DNA of 64,000 nt from an uncultured Roseobacter sp. (GTDB lineage: Bacteria; Pseudomonadota; Alphaproteobacteria; Rhodobacterales; Rhodobacteraceae), in NCBI RefSeq assembly GCF_947493125.1, contig NZ_CANLQB010000006.1:124001-188000 (forward strand). Reading direction: 5' to 3'. Of this stretch, positions 44,021 to 52,373 are shown in pieces. Within the stretch, counting starts at the first letter, position 1, and every line of letters begins with the position of its first letter. Below the pieces are notes generated by a model. The model was not told the origin of the DNA and did no database searches. It saw only the letters and a program-made list of their open reading frames with translations. The translations under genes were made by a program, and so were the position numbers.

Positions 44021-44787
44021 CCCGCGTCGATCTGAACGCCGATATGGGCGAGAGCTTTGGCCCCTGGACCATGGGCGACGATGCGGCGCTGCTGCAGACC
44101 GTCACCTCAGCCAACATCGCCTGCGGAGCCCATGCGGGCGACCCCAGTGTCATGGCGCAGACCATGCGCATCGCGCTTGAGAACGGCGTGGGGATCGGCG
44201 CGCATCCGGGCTTTGCCGACCTACAAGGGTTCGGGCGGCGACGGCTGACGCTGCCGCGTGCTGAACTGCAGGATCTGATCCGCTTTCAGGTCGCCGCGTC
44301 GGTCGGTGTCGCCCGATCAATGGGGGCCAAGGCGCGGCACGTCAAGCTGCACGGCGCGCTGGGGAACATGACGTCCGAGGATGAAACGCTCGCGCGCGAC
44401 TGCTATGAGGCGGCGCTGTCGGTCGATCCCGACCTGATCGTCATGGTGCTCTGCGCCACCGCGCAGGAACAGGCCGTCCGCGCGCTGGGATGCGCTTATG
44501 CCGGCGAGATCTTTGCCGACCGTGCCTATAACAACGACGCCACGCTGGTCGATCGCAGCCTCGAGGGTGCGGTGATCCATGACCCGGACGTTGCGGGGAC
44601 ACGTATGGTCGAGATGGTACAGGCGGGCGCGATCATCACCGCCTCGGGCAAACGCATCAAGACGGATATCGACACCATCTGCCTGCATGGAGACACACCG
44701 ACAGCCGTCCAGATCGCCGGCTCGGTCAGGGGGGCGCTGGAAGCCGCAGGCGTGACGGTGACGCAGTTCGATGGACGGTCATTCTGA
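44017..44787 (+). CDS. pxpA: PxpA, 5-oxoprolinase subunit A (LamB/YcsF family)
   Basis: 256 residues. Starts RVDLNADMGESFGPWTMGDDAALL, then SANIACGAHAGDPSVM, GIGAHPGFADLQGFGRR and VKLHGALGNM, all family signatures of the TIM-barrel subunit. Last gene of the operon. Confidence 0.95.
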   Translation: MTRVDLNADMGESFGPWTMGDDAALLQTVTSANIACGAHAGDPSVMAQTMRIALENGVGIGAHPGFADLQGFGRRRLTLPRAELQDLIRFQVAASVGVARSMGAKARHVKLHGALGNMTSEDETLARDCYEAALSVDPDLIVMVLCATAQEQAVRALGCAYAGEIFADRAYNNDATLVDRSLEGAVIHDPDVAGTRMVEMVQAGAIITASGKRIKTDIDTICLHGDTPTAVQIAGSVRGALEAAGVTVTQFDGRSF

Positions 44788-44809
44788 CGCGTTCGGTTTC
44801 ATGTCGAAA

Positions 44810-44848
44810 CGCAATGCGCCGCCAGCCTGTTCCGGGCGGCGCATTGCG
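44810..44848. terminator. Strong hairpin between convergent genes
   Basis: CGCAATGCGCCGCC (44810-44823) pairs perfectly with GGCGGCGCATTGCG (44835-44848), a 14-bp stem with an 11-nt loop. It lies between pxpA (plus) and the ankyrin gene (minus) and would act in both directions, though no T run follows. Confidence 0.6.
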
Positions 44849-44880
44849 TCGGCCAGGTCTGATGCAGCGGGCGACACAGC

Positions 44881-46422
44881 CTAGATCGGGCCGCCGTCGA
44901 CCACTTGTTCCGGATGTCGCTCGGCCCAATCGGCCAGCAGATCGCTCAGCTCGGCTCTCCCGGCCAGCTCCGCCGCGCGGCGTGGCAGCGGCACTCCCGC
45001 CTCCAGAGCCCGGCGCAGGCAAGCCGCGTGATCGCGCTCAGCCCGCTGCGGGCAGTTCTCAGAGCCATGAAGGATGGTCGAGAGCAAGGTGCCGCCATAG
45101 CCGTTTTGGTGCTCCAGATCCGCCCCCAACTCCATGAAATAGCCCATGACGTCCGGCAACCCTTCCCAGCCTGCGACTTGCAAGGGCGTGAGCCCCTCGG
45201 CATCCGGCTGATCGAAGGGAATGCCGAGTGCGACCAGCCGCCGAATGTGATCCAGCTTGCCGGGCAGATGCAGGATCATGCGGATGATGTTGCGATACGC
45301 CTCGGGGATCTCGTCGGGCGCAATCCGGGCGTCCCCCGTGCTACGGCCCGCGGCGGCTTCGGCCAGCAGCTCTTCCACCCGGCTGAGCGCGGGCGGCGCT
45401 GTCCGGGCCTCGATGGCCCGCGTCAGCGCCTCATTGCCGAAGATCTGCGCATAGGCATAGGCGGAACTGCCCTCGAAGACCTCTGAAGGGTCGGCGCCAC
45501 TCTCCAGCAGAACCTCGATCATCTCGCGGCCGCACATGCGCCGCGCCGCCTGGTGCAGCGCCGGGATCACCCAAGGCCGCTCACCGCCCACATGAGTGCC
45601 GTCGAACTCGCTCGGCTTTGCGCCCGCCGCAATCAGCATCCTGACCCCGGTGACATCATCGAAATCCATCGCGCGCAAAAGGGCATTGGTGCCCGCCGGG
45701 TCGGCCCCGTGCTCCAGCAGCATGCGCAGCCCCTCGTGATGCCCCAACTCCGTCGCATGGTAAAGCGACTCGCCATCGTTCGGATCCGCGCCGTGCTCCA
45801 GCAGCCAGCGCCCCAGCTGCATATTGTTCGCATGGCCAATCGCGCCGTAGAGCACGGAAAGCTGGTGATCATTGTCCGGCGCCACGGGCATCGACTCGTT
45901 CACTCCGGCGCCATGGGCCAGCAGCAAGTCGGCGATCGCGATCATCTGCGGGGCAAGGTCGGGGCGGTGGTGGATGTAGCGGGAAAAGGCCAAATGGCAC
46001 ATCGGCGTGCGTGGCCCCAAGCGCGCCGTGGCTGCATCCGCGTCCCGCGCCAGCGCCGCTTCGACCGCCGCCTGATCATAAAGCGCGATCTGCAGGCCGA
46101 GCAGCCCGTCCGCAAGGTCTGGCGTATCCGACAGCAGCCGGTCGATCACGTGAAACTGCCCCTGGAAGACGGCGATCTTCAGCCGCTGCTGCCGGGCTGC
46201 GCGGTCGAGCCCCTGAAGCTCGGCGGCCAGTTTCAGAGCGGGCCAGCTTTCGAAACGCGCCTCGCGCGCGATCACATGCAGAAAATCGCCGTGTTTGAGC
46301 GGCACACCATCAGGGCGCGGCGGGTGGTTGGCCACGCGCTGGCGGGCATAGGTCTCACCGGCCTCATAGGCCTTGCGGAGCGCCTTGGCATCACGGCGCA
46401 GCTGATCGAGAGATGTCATCAT
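44881..46422 (-). CDS. Ankyrin-repeat protein
   Basis: 513 residues from the ATG at 46422, after GAGGAAACC. The N-terminal about 90 residues are helical (SLDQLRRDAKALRKAYEAGE). Then come several ankyrin repeats with consensus-like pieces: LLLAHGAGVNES, LLEHGADPNDGES, LLEHGADPAGTN and LIAAGAKPSEFD. A helical segment follows, and at least two further repeats (GLTPLQVAGWEGLPDVMGYFMELGADLEHQNGYG). No signal peptide or membrane segment, so a cytoplasmic protein-binding role is likely. Partner unknown. It converges on pxpA. Confidence 0.88.
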   Translation of the reverse strand: MMTSLDQLRRDAKALRKAYEAGETYARQRVANHPPRPDGVPLKHGDFLHVIAREARFESWPALKLAAELQGLDRAARQQRLKIAVFQGQFHVIDRLLSDTPDLADGLLGLQIALYDQAAVEAALARDADAATARLGPRTPMCHLAFSRYIHHRPDLAPQMIAIADLLLAHGAGVNESMPVAPDNDHQLSVLYGAIGHANNMQLGRWLLEHGADPNDGESLYHATELGHHEGLRMLLEHGADPAGTNALLRAMDFDDVTGVRMLIAAGAKPSEFDGTHVGGERPWVIPALHQAARRMCGREMIEVLLESGADPSEVFEGSSAYAYAQIFGNEALTRAIEARTAPPALSRVEELLAEAAAGRSTGDARIAPDEIPEAYRNIIRMILHLPGKLDHIRRLVALGIPFDQPDAEGLTPLQVAGWEGLPDVMGYFMELGADLEHQNGYGGTLLSTILHGSENCPQRAERDHAACLRRALEAGVPLPRRAAELAGRAELSDLLADWAERHPEQVVDGGPI

Positions 46423-46693
46423 GGTTTCCTCATATCTGGCCCTCTGATCCGCTTGGTCGGGCATGAGAAACACCAAAGTGTCGGTCTTCATCTGTGAAAG
46501 GGGTGCCGGTCACGGCTGTCCGCGGATCTGGGTGCCGCCCCTTACGGCTGGACTTAGGTTATCCAATTGCGCAGCACTTTGCCAAGCACGAATAGCCTGC
46601 GTGCGAGGCGTGACAGGCTACCACCTTGTGGCCGCCTCAACCTGCAGTTACACACCGATCCGTGACTGGCCGATGCGCAAAGGACATGGCGAA

Positions 46694-47062
46694 ATGAGCC
46701 GAATCCCACCCCATCTGTGCGCCGATATGGCGATGCTGCGCCTCCAGATCGATGAGATCGATGCCGCCCTGATCGATTTGCTGGCTGAGCGCAGCGGCTA
46801 CATCGATCGCGCAGCCAAGATCAAGAAGCACGCGGGCCTACCCGCCCGCATCGCGGATCGGGTGGAAGAGGTCGTTGGAAATGTCCGAGCACATGCGGAG
46901 GCTGCAAGCCTCGACCCGGAGCTGGCCGAGCGGCTCTGGCGCCAGCTCATCGAATGGTCAATTGCCCGTGAGGAGACCGAGCTCGGTGCACAACCTGCTC
47001 AGGTGAGCGGCGCGCAGCCCGCAAGCCCTGCAGGCAAGACGACAAGGGCGCCCGCGCGATAG
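46694..47062 (+). CDS. Chorismate mutase, AroQ class (PchB-like)
   Basis: 122 residues from the ATG at 46694; AGGA lies 9 nt upstream. The helical AroQ fold shows LRLQIDEIDAALIDLLAERSGYIDRAAKIKKHAG, then RIADRVEEVVGNVRAHA and LWRQLIEWSIAREE. It converts chorismate to prephenate or, if PchB-like, acts as isochorismate-pyruvate lyase. The last about 25 residues are a low-complexity tail. Its 3' end overlaps the convergent small gene by 64 bases. It stands apart from aromatic amino-acid genes. Confidence 0.85.
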   Translation: MSRIPPHLCADMAMLRLQIDEIDAALIDLLAERSGYIDRAAKIKKHAGLPARIADRVEEVVGNVRAHAEAASLDPELAERLWRQLIEWSIAREETELGAQPAQVSGAQPASPAGKTTRAPAR

Positions 47063-47280
47063 AGCTGGCCGACGAGGTCCGCACCCTCTCCTGCCAGTAC
47101 GGTGCCGAGCGCCGTCTGTTCCACGATAGAGATTTGGGCTGGCAGCGCCTCGGCGAACCCCGGCAAGGCCAAGGGCACGAGTGCGGCCGGAGCCGATTGC
47201 GGCACAAGCATCACGGCGGCGAGCAAAGCGATCCAGGCTCCGAAGAGGCAACCAAGACCCAGGAGTGTCCTAGTAATCAT
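46999..47280 (-). CDS. Small membrane protein at the end of the FAD-oxidoreductase cluster
   Basis: 93 residues from the ATG at 47280, with GGAG upstream. An N-terminal hydrophobic helix (LLGLGCLFGAWIALLAAVMLVP) is followed by an Ala/Leu-rich region, with a second hydrophobic stretch near the end. It overlaps the upstream gene by 11 bases in another frame and the chorismate mutase gene convergently. No family recognised. Coupling makes it credible but not certain. Confidence 0.55.
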   Translation of the reverse strand: MITRTLLGLGCLFGAWIALLAAVMLVPQSAPAALVPLALPGFAEALPAQISIVEQTALGTVLAGEGADLVGQLYRAGALVVLPAGLAGCAPLT

Positions 47281-48316
47281 GGATATGCTCCACACGGGTT
47301 CCGTCGCTGCGATAATCGCGCAACCGCGCGCCAAGATCACGAACCTTGAGACCGACGAGGTGGCGGTAGTCGTCATACCCTTGCCGGCGCATCGAGCTGC
47401 GCGCGCCGTCGAATATGGGGTCATCGCTGATCACGGTGAGCATGATATCATCATTCCCGGCAATTTCGACAAATTCGACGCCGCGTGCGGCGAGGTCCTG
47501 CAGCAGGTGTGTGAGCGCGCGGTAGCGGACCGTCTCGAGCTCCAGGCCAGCCTCGCGGGGTGCGACGATTTTGAGCCCGTCCTCGCCTTGCTCCGCATAG
47601 CCGGTGACAATCATCCGCAGGGTCAGCGCATCCGCCCCGACACTCTCGACCGCCGCGGCGATAACCTGCGCATAGGCTGCCTTGGCGCGGTACTCCAGCC
47701 CAAGGGCGAGACGCCGCTCCTGATCACGCAGCCTATCGGTTGCAGCGGTGTCGAGCGCATCCGCGTCAGCGCCAAAATCCCACTGATACCAAGGCACTTG
47801 CTGCAGGAACGTGGCGTATTGGCGCGCCTGCGTGGCGGAGAGATCATCCAGCGGTGTGCGGTCGGGTCCACGCAATACGGCCACCAGGCGACCCAGTGTT
47901 TCTTCATAGGCCGCCTTCATCAGCAGTTCGGCCGTGAAGCTGACGCCGATCACATAGACCATCTGTTTCGTCTCTCCCGGTACGCCACCATGAGCGCCAG
48001 CGACGCGCGTGACGTCGCAGAGGGTCGACCAGAAACCGGCGATGCTGCGCAGAAACCCGAAGGCGTGCGGATCTTCCGTTGCGATGACCTGCGCGTAGTC
48101 GTCGTAGGCGTGCACGATGTGCCATTCGGGATACGTTAGGTACGTCCGGCTTTCCGCACGGTGATGTTCGGGCGGGAGGATGGCGTCATAGGGGTCCGCC
48201 ATAACTTCGCCTTGGCAGGCCAACTCTGTGTAGGCGACGGGCGCCAGCAGACCGGCGATGCAGAGGAGAAGCACGAGGAGGATGCGCCCGAGCCAGCGCC
48301 CGAACGTCCGGATCAC
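47270..48316 (-). CDS. Membrane-anchored protein of unknown function
   Basis: 348 residues. An N-terminal membrane anchor or uncleaved signal (WLGRILLVLLLCIAGLLAPVAYTEL) is followed by a globular extracytoplasmic region. Recognisable but unassigned motifs: ESRTYLTYPEWHIVHAYDDYAQV and YEETLGRLVAVLRG. The gene overlaps the DUF4383-like gene start by four bases, so all four minus-strand genes form one operon with the FAD oxidoreductase. It may be a partner of that enzyme. Confidence 0.78.
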   Translation of the reverse strand: MIRTFGRWLGRILLVLLLCIAGLLAPVAYTELACQGEVMADPYDAILPPEHHRAESRTYLTYPEWHIVHAYDDYAQVIATEDPHAFGFLRSIAGFWSTLCDVTRVAGAHGGVPGETKQMVYVIGVSFTAELLMKAAYEETLGRLVAVLRGPDRTPLDDLSATQARQYATFLQQVPWYQWDFGADADALDTAATDRLRDQERRLALGLEYRAKAAYAQVIAAAVESVGADALTLRMIVTGYAEQGEDGLKIVAPREAGLELETVRYRALTHLLQDLAARGVEFVEIAGNDDIMLTVISDDPIFDGARSSMRRQGYDDYRHLVGLKVRDLGARLRDYRSDGTRVEHIHDY

Positions 48317-48711
48317 GCGCGCCTCAGGCCCGCCCAGAGCGCGAAGGCCCCCAGCGCAAGATGCGGCAGGTTGGCAGCCAGCCGAAGAAACGTGAACGAC
48401 AGACCCGCAGAGCCGTTGGTGAAGATACCAAGATCGAGGTAGCCGTAACCGGTGAAGAACCCGAAGACACCATCGCCGAGGTAGAGCGCGCCGAAGACGA
48501 CCAGGAAAAACCGTGCGGTCGCGTGCGAGCGCAGCCCGGCGTAGAGCGCCCAGAGCGCGGACGCCACATGCAGCGCGTCGTCGAAGATGTCGAGCGCGAA
48601 GATGCCGAAGGCCAGCCCCGCCTCATCGGTGAGACCGGGGATGTAGTTCAGTGACGCCGCAGCCATCAGAACCACGAAATAGCCCAGGCAGATCTTTTGC
48701 AGGTGGCTCAC
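48313..48711 (-). CDS. DUF4383-like four-helix membrane protein
   Basis: 132 residues, four hydrophobic helices. The pattern DDALHVASALWALYAGLRSHATARFFLVVFGALYLGDGVFGFFTG fits DUF4383-type proteins, assigned by eye. Overlaps genes on both sides by four bases. It could anchor or connect the oxidoreductase to the membrane. Confidence 0.78.
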   Translation of the reverse strand: MSHLQKICLGYFVVLMAAASLNYIPGLTDEAGLAFGIFALDIFDDALHVASALWALYAGLRSHATARFFLVVFGALYLGDGVFGFFTGYGYLDLGIFTNGSAGLSFTFLRLAANLPHLALGAFALWAGLRRA

Positions 48712-50195
48712 AGGCGCTCCAGATAGGTCTCCCAGAGATTACTACGGAAAAGCAGGCCGGGGTCCAGCCTGCGCTTGGCCTGAGCAAACTCGCGCGCGCG
48801 CGGATAGGCGGCGCGCAGCTGCGCGACCGTCGGATGCGGACGGTAGGGCAGGTAGTAGCTGCCGCCGATCTCGGTGATCGCACCCACGAGCGCGCGGGTC
48901 ATCCGCTGCATATCCGCCTCACCCCGAGTGGTTTTCTCTTGGCTGAACGACATCACAGCGGCGATGCGCGGCTCGGTCGCGTAGCTCAGCCAGCTTTCGA
49001 CGTCGGTGTCGATGTAGCGCAGCGTGACGTTCAGGAACTCCTGGTAGGAGGCCGGGATGATGTCACGGCAGATCTGCAGGAACTCCGGGAAGCGCGCGGG
49101 CGAGACGAAATATTCGTGCAGAATGTCCACCCGCTGGGGGGTCCGGTCGTCCAGTGTCACCACCGGTTCATTGATCAGAGAATTCCGCGTGCTGGCGCCG
49201 CCCCCGACCATCGGGCCGAGGTCGGTCTCGAAAGTCCAGCGCAGCTTGCGGCCTGCCTCGCTCCCCAGCTGGGTCCGGTATACTCGGCTGGCGAGTTTCG
49301 ACACCCAGCCGGAACCGGACGCAGGGGGCAGGTCGGATTGGTCGACACTGGGGCGGTAAGTGACGAGGAACGCTTCTTCGAAGAAGGTGTCATGATCGAC
49401 GTTGAGCCGCCCATAAGCCATGTTGACGGCCGGATCATAGACTGCCTTGGCGAAGGCCGCGCCGAAATCCTCGGCGGCCATGGTCTCGAAGGATGGATCC
49501 AGCCGCAGGTTCGGTTCGGCGGCGACCTCCATGGCGATGATCGCGCCAGTGAGCCCGTAGCCGCCCATGCTCATCGCAAAGAGCTCGGTGTTTTCGGTGC
49601 GGCTGCAGCGGACCAGCTCACCATCCGGTAACAGAAGCTCGATGGCGCGGACAGTCGCACCCATCGGGCCAAAAGGCACGGCCCAGCCATGGGCGTTCAC
49701 GCAGAAGGTGGCGGCGACGCCGAAGTCGTGGTTCGACTGCATCACCTGCGGCGAGAGGCCCGCTGGATCGAGCGCTGTGATCACCTGGGACCATCGGGCC
49801 CCCGCATGGGTGCGGTAGGTTTGTGCGGCGCTGTCGATCTCGACCAAGCCGTTGTCGAAGGTGATGGCATGACCGTCGCGCGGGATTGCCTGCCCGCCCA
49901 TCGAATGACGCGCGGCTCCGATGTTTACCGGGCGCCGCTCAGCCCGTGCCTCGGCCATCTCCGCGCGCAACCGGTCGACCAAAGCGGCTGTCGGATCCTC
50001 TTTGATGACAATATGCTTGTGCACCGGCGTGGCGCTCAACTCACTGGCATCGTTCAGGGTGGTCTCGCCGGTGGGGGTCTCGGAGAGGATGCGCGGCGCA
50101 ATGCGGGGCAAGTTATTGTCGATCATCCGGGTGGCGAGCACGCCCATCATTGCGCCGCTGCCCAAGAGCACGGCGCGTCTGCCAAATGTCTTCAT
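48708..50195 (-). CDS. FAD-binding (PCMH/VAO-type) oxidoreductase
   Basis: 495 residues. The N-terminus RRAVLLGSGAMMGVLATRMI looks like a membrane anchor or export signal. The FAD domain has RRPVNIGAARHSMGGQAI and YRTHAGARWSQVITALDPAGLSPQVMQSNHDFGVAATFCVNAHGW, typical of the VAO family. The C-terminal half resembles sugar-lactone or alcohol oxidases (YRPHPTVAQLRAAYPRAREFAQAKRRLDPGLLFRSNLWETYL). It heads the four-gene operon. Substrate unknown. Confidence 0.88.
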   Translation of the reverse strand: MKTFGRRAVLLGSGAMMGVLATRMIDNNLPRIAPRILSETPTGETTLNDASELSATPVHKHIVIKEDPTAALVDRLRAEMAEARAERRPVNIGAARHSMGGQAIPRDGHAITFDNGLVEIDSAAQTYRTHAGARWSQVITALDPAGLSPQVMQSNHDFGVAATFCVNAHGWAVPFGPMGATVRAIELLLPDGELVRCSRTENTELFAMSMGGYGLTGAIIAMEVAAEPNLRLDPSFETMAAEDFGAAFAKAVYDPAVNMAYGRLNVDHDTFFEEAFLVTYRPSVDQSDLPPASGSGWVSKLASRVYRTQLGSEAGRKLRWTFETDLGPMVGGGASTRNSLINEPVVTLDDRTPQRVDILHEYFVSPARFPEFLQICRDIIPASYQEFLNVTLRYIDTDVESWLSYATEPRIAAVMSFSQEKTTRGEADMQRMTRALVGAITEIGGSYYLPYRPHPTVAQLRAAYPRAREFAQAKRRLDPGLLFRSNLWETYLERL

Positions 50196-50464
50196 ATCGA
50201 AACTCTTTCTTCGGGCAATCGTACCAACATATATCCGTTAGAATACCGCTGAAATCGCTTGGGGTCTAAGAAGATTGGATGGCGTTGCCATAAAATCTCA
50301 ATGGGTCTGGCCCCGGCTTGAGGCCTGCCCGGCTCCGGAGCCGGGCGCGGATTACTCACCAAGGGGAGATGCATTGCCCAGATTTTCGACTTTGCGGATC
50401 GGGCGCAGGCGGTATTTTGTGGACGTCTGTCATCAGATAAAACCGGTGTAGGAGGAGCGCAGCA

Positions 50465-50854
50465 ATGGCAAAACCCCGCGTCTATGAAGGCGGCTGCCTC
50501 TGCGGCGCGATCCGATTTGAGGCGACGGGTCCCATCCCCAAGCCGCACAGCTGTTCCTGCCGTATGTGTCAGAGGCACAGCGGGGCGCTGACTGCTATCT
50601 GGGTCGAGCTGCCCGCTGACCGCGTGCGCTGGACGGGCAGCGGCGGAGAACCCGCCTCCTATCGGTCGTCCAAGGTTTCATCTCGCGTATTTTGTCCGGC
50701 CTGCGGCAGCAGCCTTGGTGCAATTGACGATGACCCGGTAGTGGCGCTGCTGCTGGGAGCCTTCGACAAGGCACACTACAAGGAATTTGCGCCGGGATCA
50801 CATTCCTATGTCACACCCCGCCCGAAGTGGTGGAAGGTGCATATCGCGATATAG
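50465..50854 (+). CDS. GFA-family (Gfa-like/DUF636) zinc protein
   Basis: 129 residues. Zinc-binding cysteines lie in GGCLCGAIRFE, HSCSCRMCQRHSGA and FCPACGSSLG, the pattern of the glutathione-dependent formaldehyde-activating (GFA/CENP-V) fold. The physiological substrate of most members is unknown. The gene appears to be transcribed alone. Confidence 0.92.
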   Translation: MAKPRVYEGGCLCGAIRFEATGPIPKPHSCSCRMCQRHSGALTAIWVELPADRVRWTGSGGEPASYRSSKVSSRVFCPACGSSLGAIDDDPVVALLLGAFDKAHYKEFAPGSHSYVTPRPKWWKVHIAI

Positions 50855-50989
50855 AGAGCGCGACCAATTGAGGACTCAACATAATGCAGGGCGCCTCATA
50901 TACTTGGCAACAGGATAAGAAAGACACACGGGTGGGGTCGCCCTTTTCAGCAAATGTGCCCCACACGCGTCGCGCGGGAGGACACCACG

Positions 50990-51283
50990 ATGTGCAAGAT
51001 TTTTGCCAGCCAAGACCCGAGCCGGTACCAGTTGGAAACCCGACGGTTGCGGATCAACGGGCAAAGCACCAGCATTCGGCTTGAAAACAGCTTCTGGAGC
51101 ATTCTCGACGAGATCGCCGAGATGAACGAGATGTCGACGCCCGCGTTTATCTCGACCCTGCACAGCGAGGTGCTGGAAGAGCATGGCGAGCCCAAGAACT
51201 TCTCCTCACTGCTGCGCTGCGCTTGCCTGGTCTTTCTGGACCGCAAGGCAGATCGGGACGTGACCCACCTCGCCGCCGAATAG
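50990..51283 (+). CDS. Ribbon-helix-helix regulator
   Basis: 97 residues from the ATG at 50990, after GGGAGG. A RHH_4-type domain: YQLETRRLRINGQSTSIRLENSFWSILDEIAEMNEMSTPAFISTLHSEVLEE. Such small proteins bind DNA as dimers. It is followed by a perfect 7-bp hairpin, GTAGTAG/CTACTAC (51305-51322), of unknown role. Confidence 0.82.
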   Translation: MCKIFASQDPSRYQLETRRLRINGQSTSIRLENSFWSILDEIAEMNEMSTPAFISTLHSEVLEEHGEPKNFSSLLRCACLVFLDRKADRDVTHLAAE

Positions 51284-51380
51284 TCGCGCTCGAAATAAGG
51301 CGACGTAGTAGCCCGCTACTACCCGCGCGCCGCACCCGGTGCTTTGCTGAGACATACAGCAGAACATCAGGGAGGTCGCC

Positions 51381-51776
51381 TTGGCCAAAGCCATCCATAC
51401 CATGATCCGTGTGATCGACGAGGAAAAGTCGGTCGCCTTTTACCGCGAGGCCTTTGGGCTGGAGATCGCGGACCGGCTCGATTTCACCGATTTCACGCTT
51501 GTGTATCTGTCGAACAGCGAGATCCCGTTCGAGGTGGAACTGACGGTGAACAAGGGCCGTACGGAGCCGTATGATCTGGGGGATGGCTACGGGCATCTGG
51601 CGGTCTCGGTCGAGAACCTTGAGGCCGAACATGCCCGCTTTGAGGCCGCGGGCCTCGCCCCCCGCAAGATTGTCGAATTTGCCCCTGATGGAAAACTGGT
51701 GGGCAAGTTCTTTTTCGTCGCCGACCCGGACGGCTACCAGATCGAGGTTCTGGAGCGCAGCGGTCGGTTTCTCTGA
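51381..51776 (+). CDS. VOC-family (glyoxalase I-like) protein
   Basis: 131 residues from a TTG at 51381 that follows GGGAGG at good spacing; an ATG at 51402 would cut the first strand. Metal ligands of the glyoxalase fold are seen in HTMIRV (His), FEVELTVNKG (Glu), GHLAVSV (His) and GYQIEVLER (Glu). That full H/E/H/E set fits lactoylglutathione lyase. Confidence 0.85.
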   Translation: MAKAIHTMIRVIDEEKSVAFYREAFGLEIADRLDFTDFTLVYLSNSEIPFEVELTVNKGRTEPYDLGDGYGHLAVSVENLEAEHARFEAAGLAPRKIVEFAPDGKLVGKFFFVADPDGYQIEVLERSGRFL

Positions 51777-51823
51777 GCGCCTAGGGCGCTCGCATATGTT
51801 CAGGATTTGAGGGAGGAGACTCA

Positions 51824-52348
51824 ATGAACAGATCAAGCAAGCCAAAGGGCATGACCCGGCGCCAGCTGCTGAAAAACAGCGCGGCGGCGGGCAGCACCTT
51901 TGTGGTGGGCGCGGGCTATCTCGCCGGTGCCGATGCCGCATGGGCCACGGAAACCAGCGCGCTGGAGCCGCGCACCATGGCCACGCTGGTGCAGATGGCA
52001 CGGGACATCTATCCGCACGACAAGGTAAGCGATGAATATTACGTTGTGGCCGTGAAAGGCTATGACACGCCCGAGACGGCGGAGGAGGTCGAGGTCGGCA
52101 TTGCCATGCTGGACGGCGTGGCACAGGGCAAAGGCTACGGCAGCTATCTCGACATAGGTTGGGAGCGTGACCGTGTTGATCTGCTGCGCCAGATCGAAGC
52201 CAGCCCCTTCTTTCAGAAGGTGCGCGGCGGGCTGGTGACCGGCCTCTACAACCAGAAAGCGGTCTGGCCGATCTTTGGCTACGAGGGCGAGTCCTTCAGC
52301 CACGGCGGTTATCTGGACCGTGGGTTTGACGACATCACCTGGCTTTGA
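51824..52348 (+). CDS. Tat-exported small subunit of a GMC-type dehydrogenase
   Basis: 174 residues. A twin-arginine signal (MTRRQLLKNSAAAGSTFVVGAG) is followed by the gluconate 2-dehydrogenase subunit 3-like domain (RTMATLVQMARDIYPHDKVSDEYY, GLYNQKAVWPIFGYEGESFSHGGYLDRGFDDITWL). In this family the small subunit is needed to export and stabilise the FAD subunit, encoded 25 nt downstream. No cytochrome subunit is next to the pair. Confidence 0.88.
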   Translation: MNRSSKPKGMTRRQLLKNSAAAGSTFVVGAGYLAGADAAWATETSALEPRTMATLVQMARDIYPHDKVSDEYYVVAVKGYDTPETAEEVEVGIAMLDGVAQGKGYGSYLDIGWERDRVDLLRQIEASPFFQKVRGGLVTGLYNQKAVWPIFGYEGESFSHGGYLDRGFDDITWL

Positions 52349-52373
52349 GCCATAGCCTTGGAGGAGAGAGATT

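Noticed and set aside
46593-46620. TAGCCTG/CAGGCTA inverted repeat before the chorismate mutase gene
   Set aside because: A 7-bp stem with a 14-nt loop is too weak to call a regulatory element alone.
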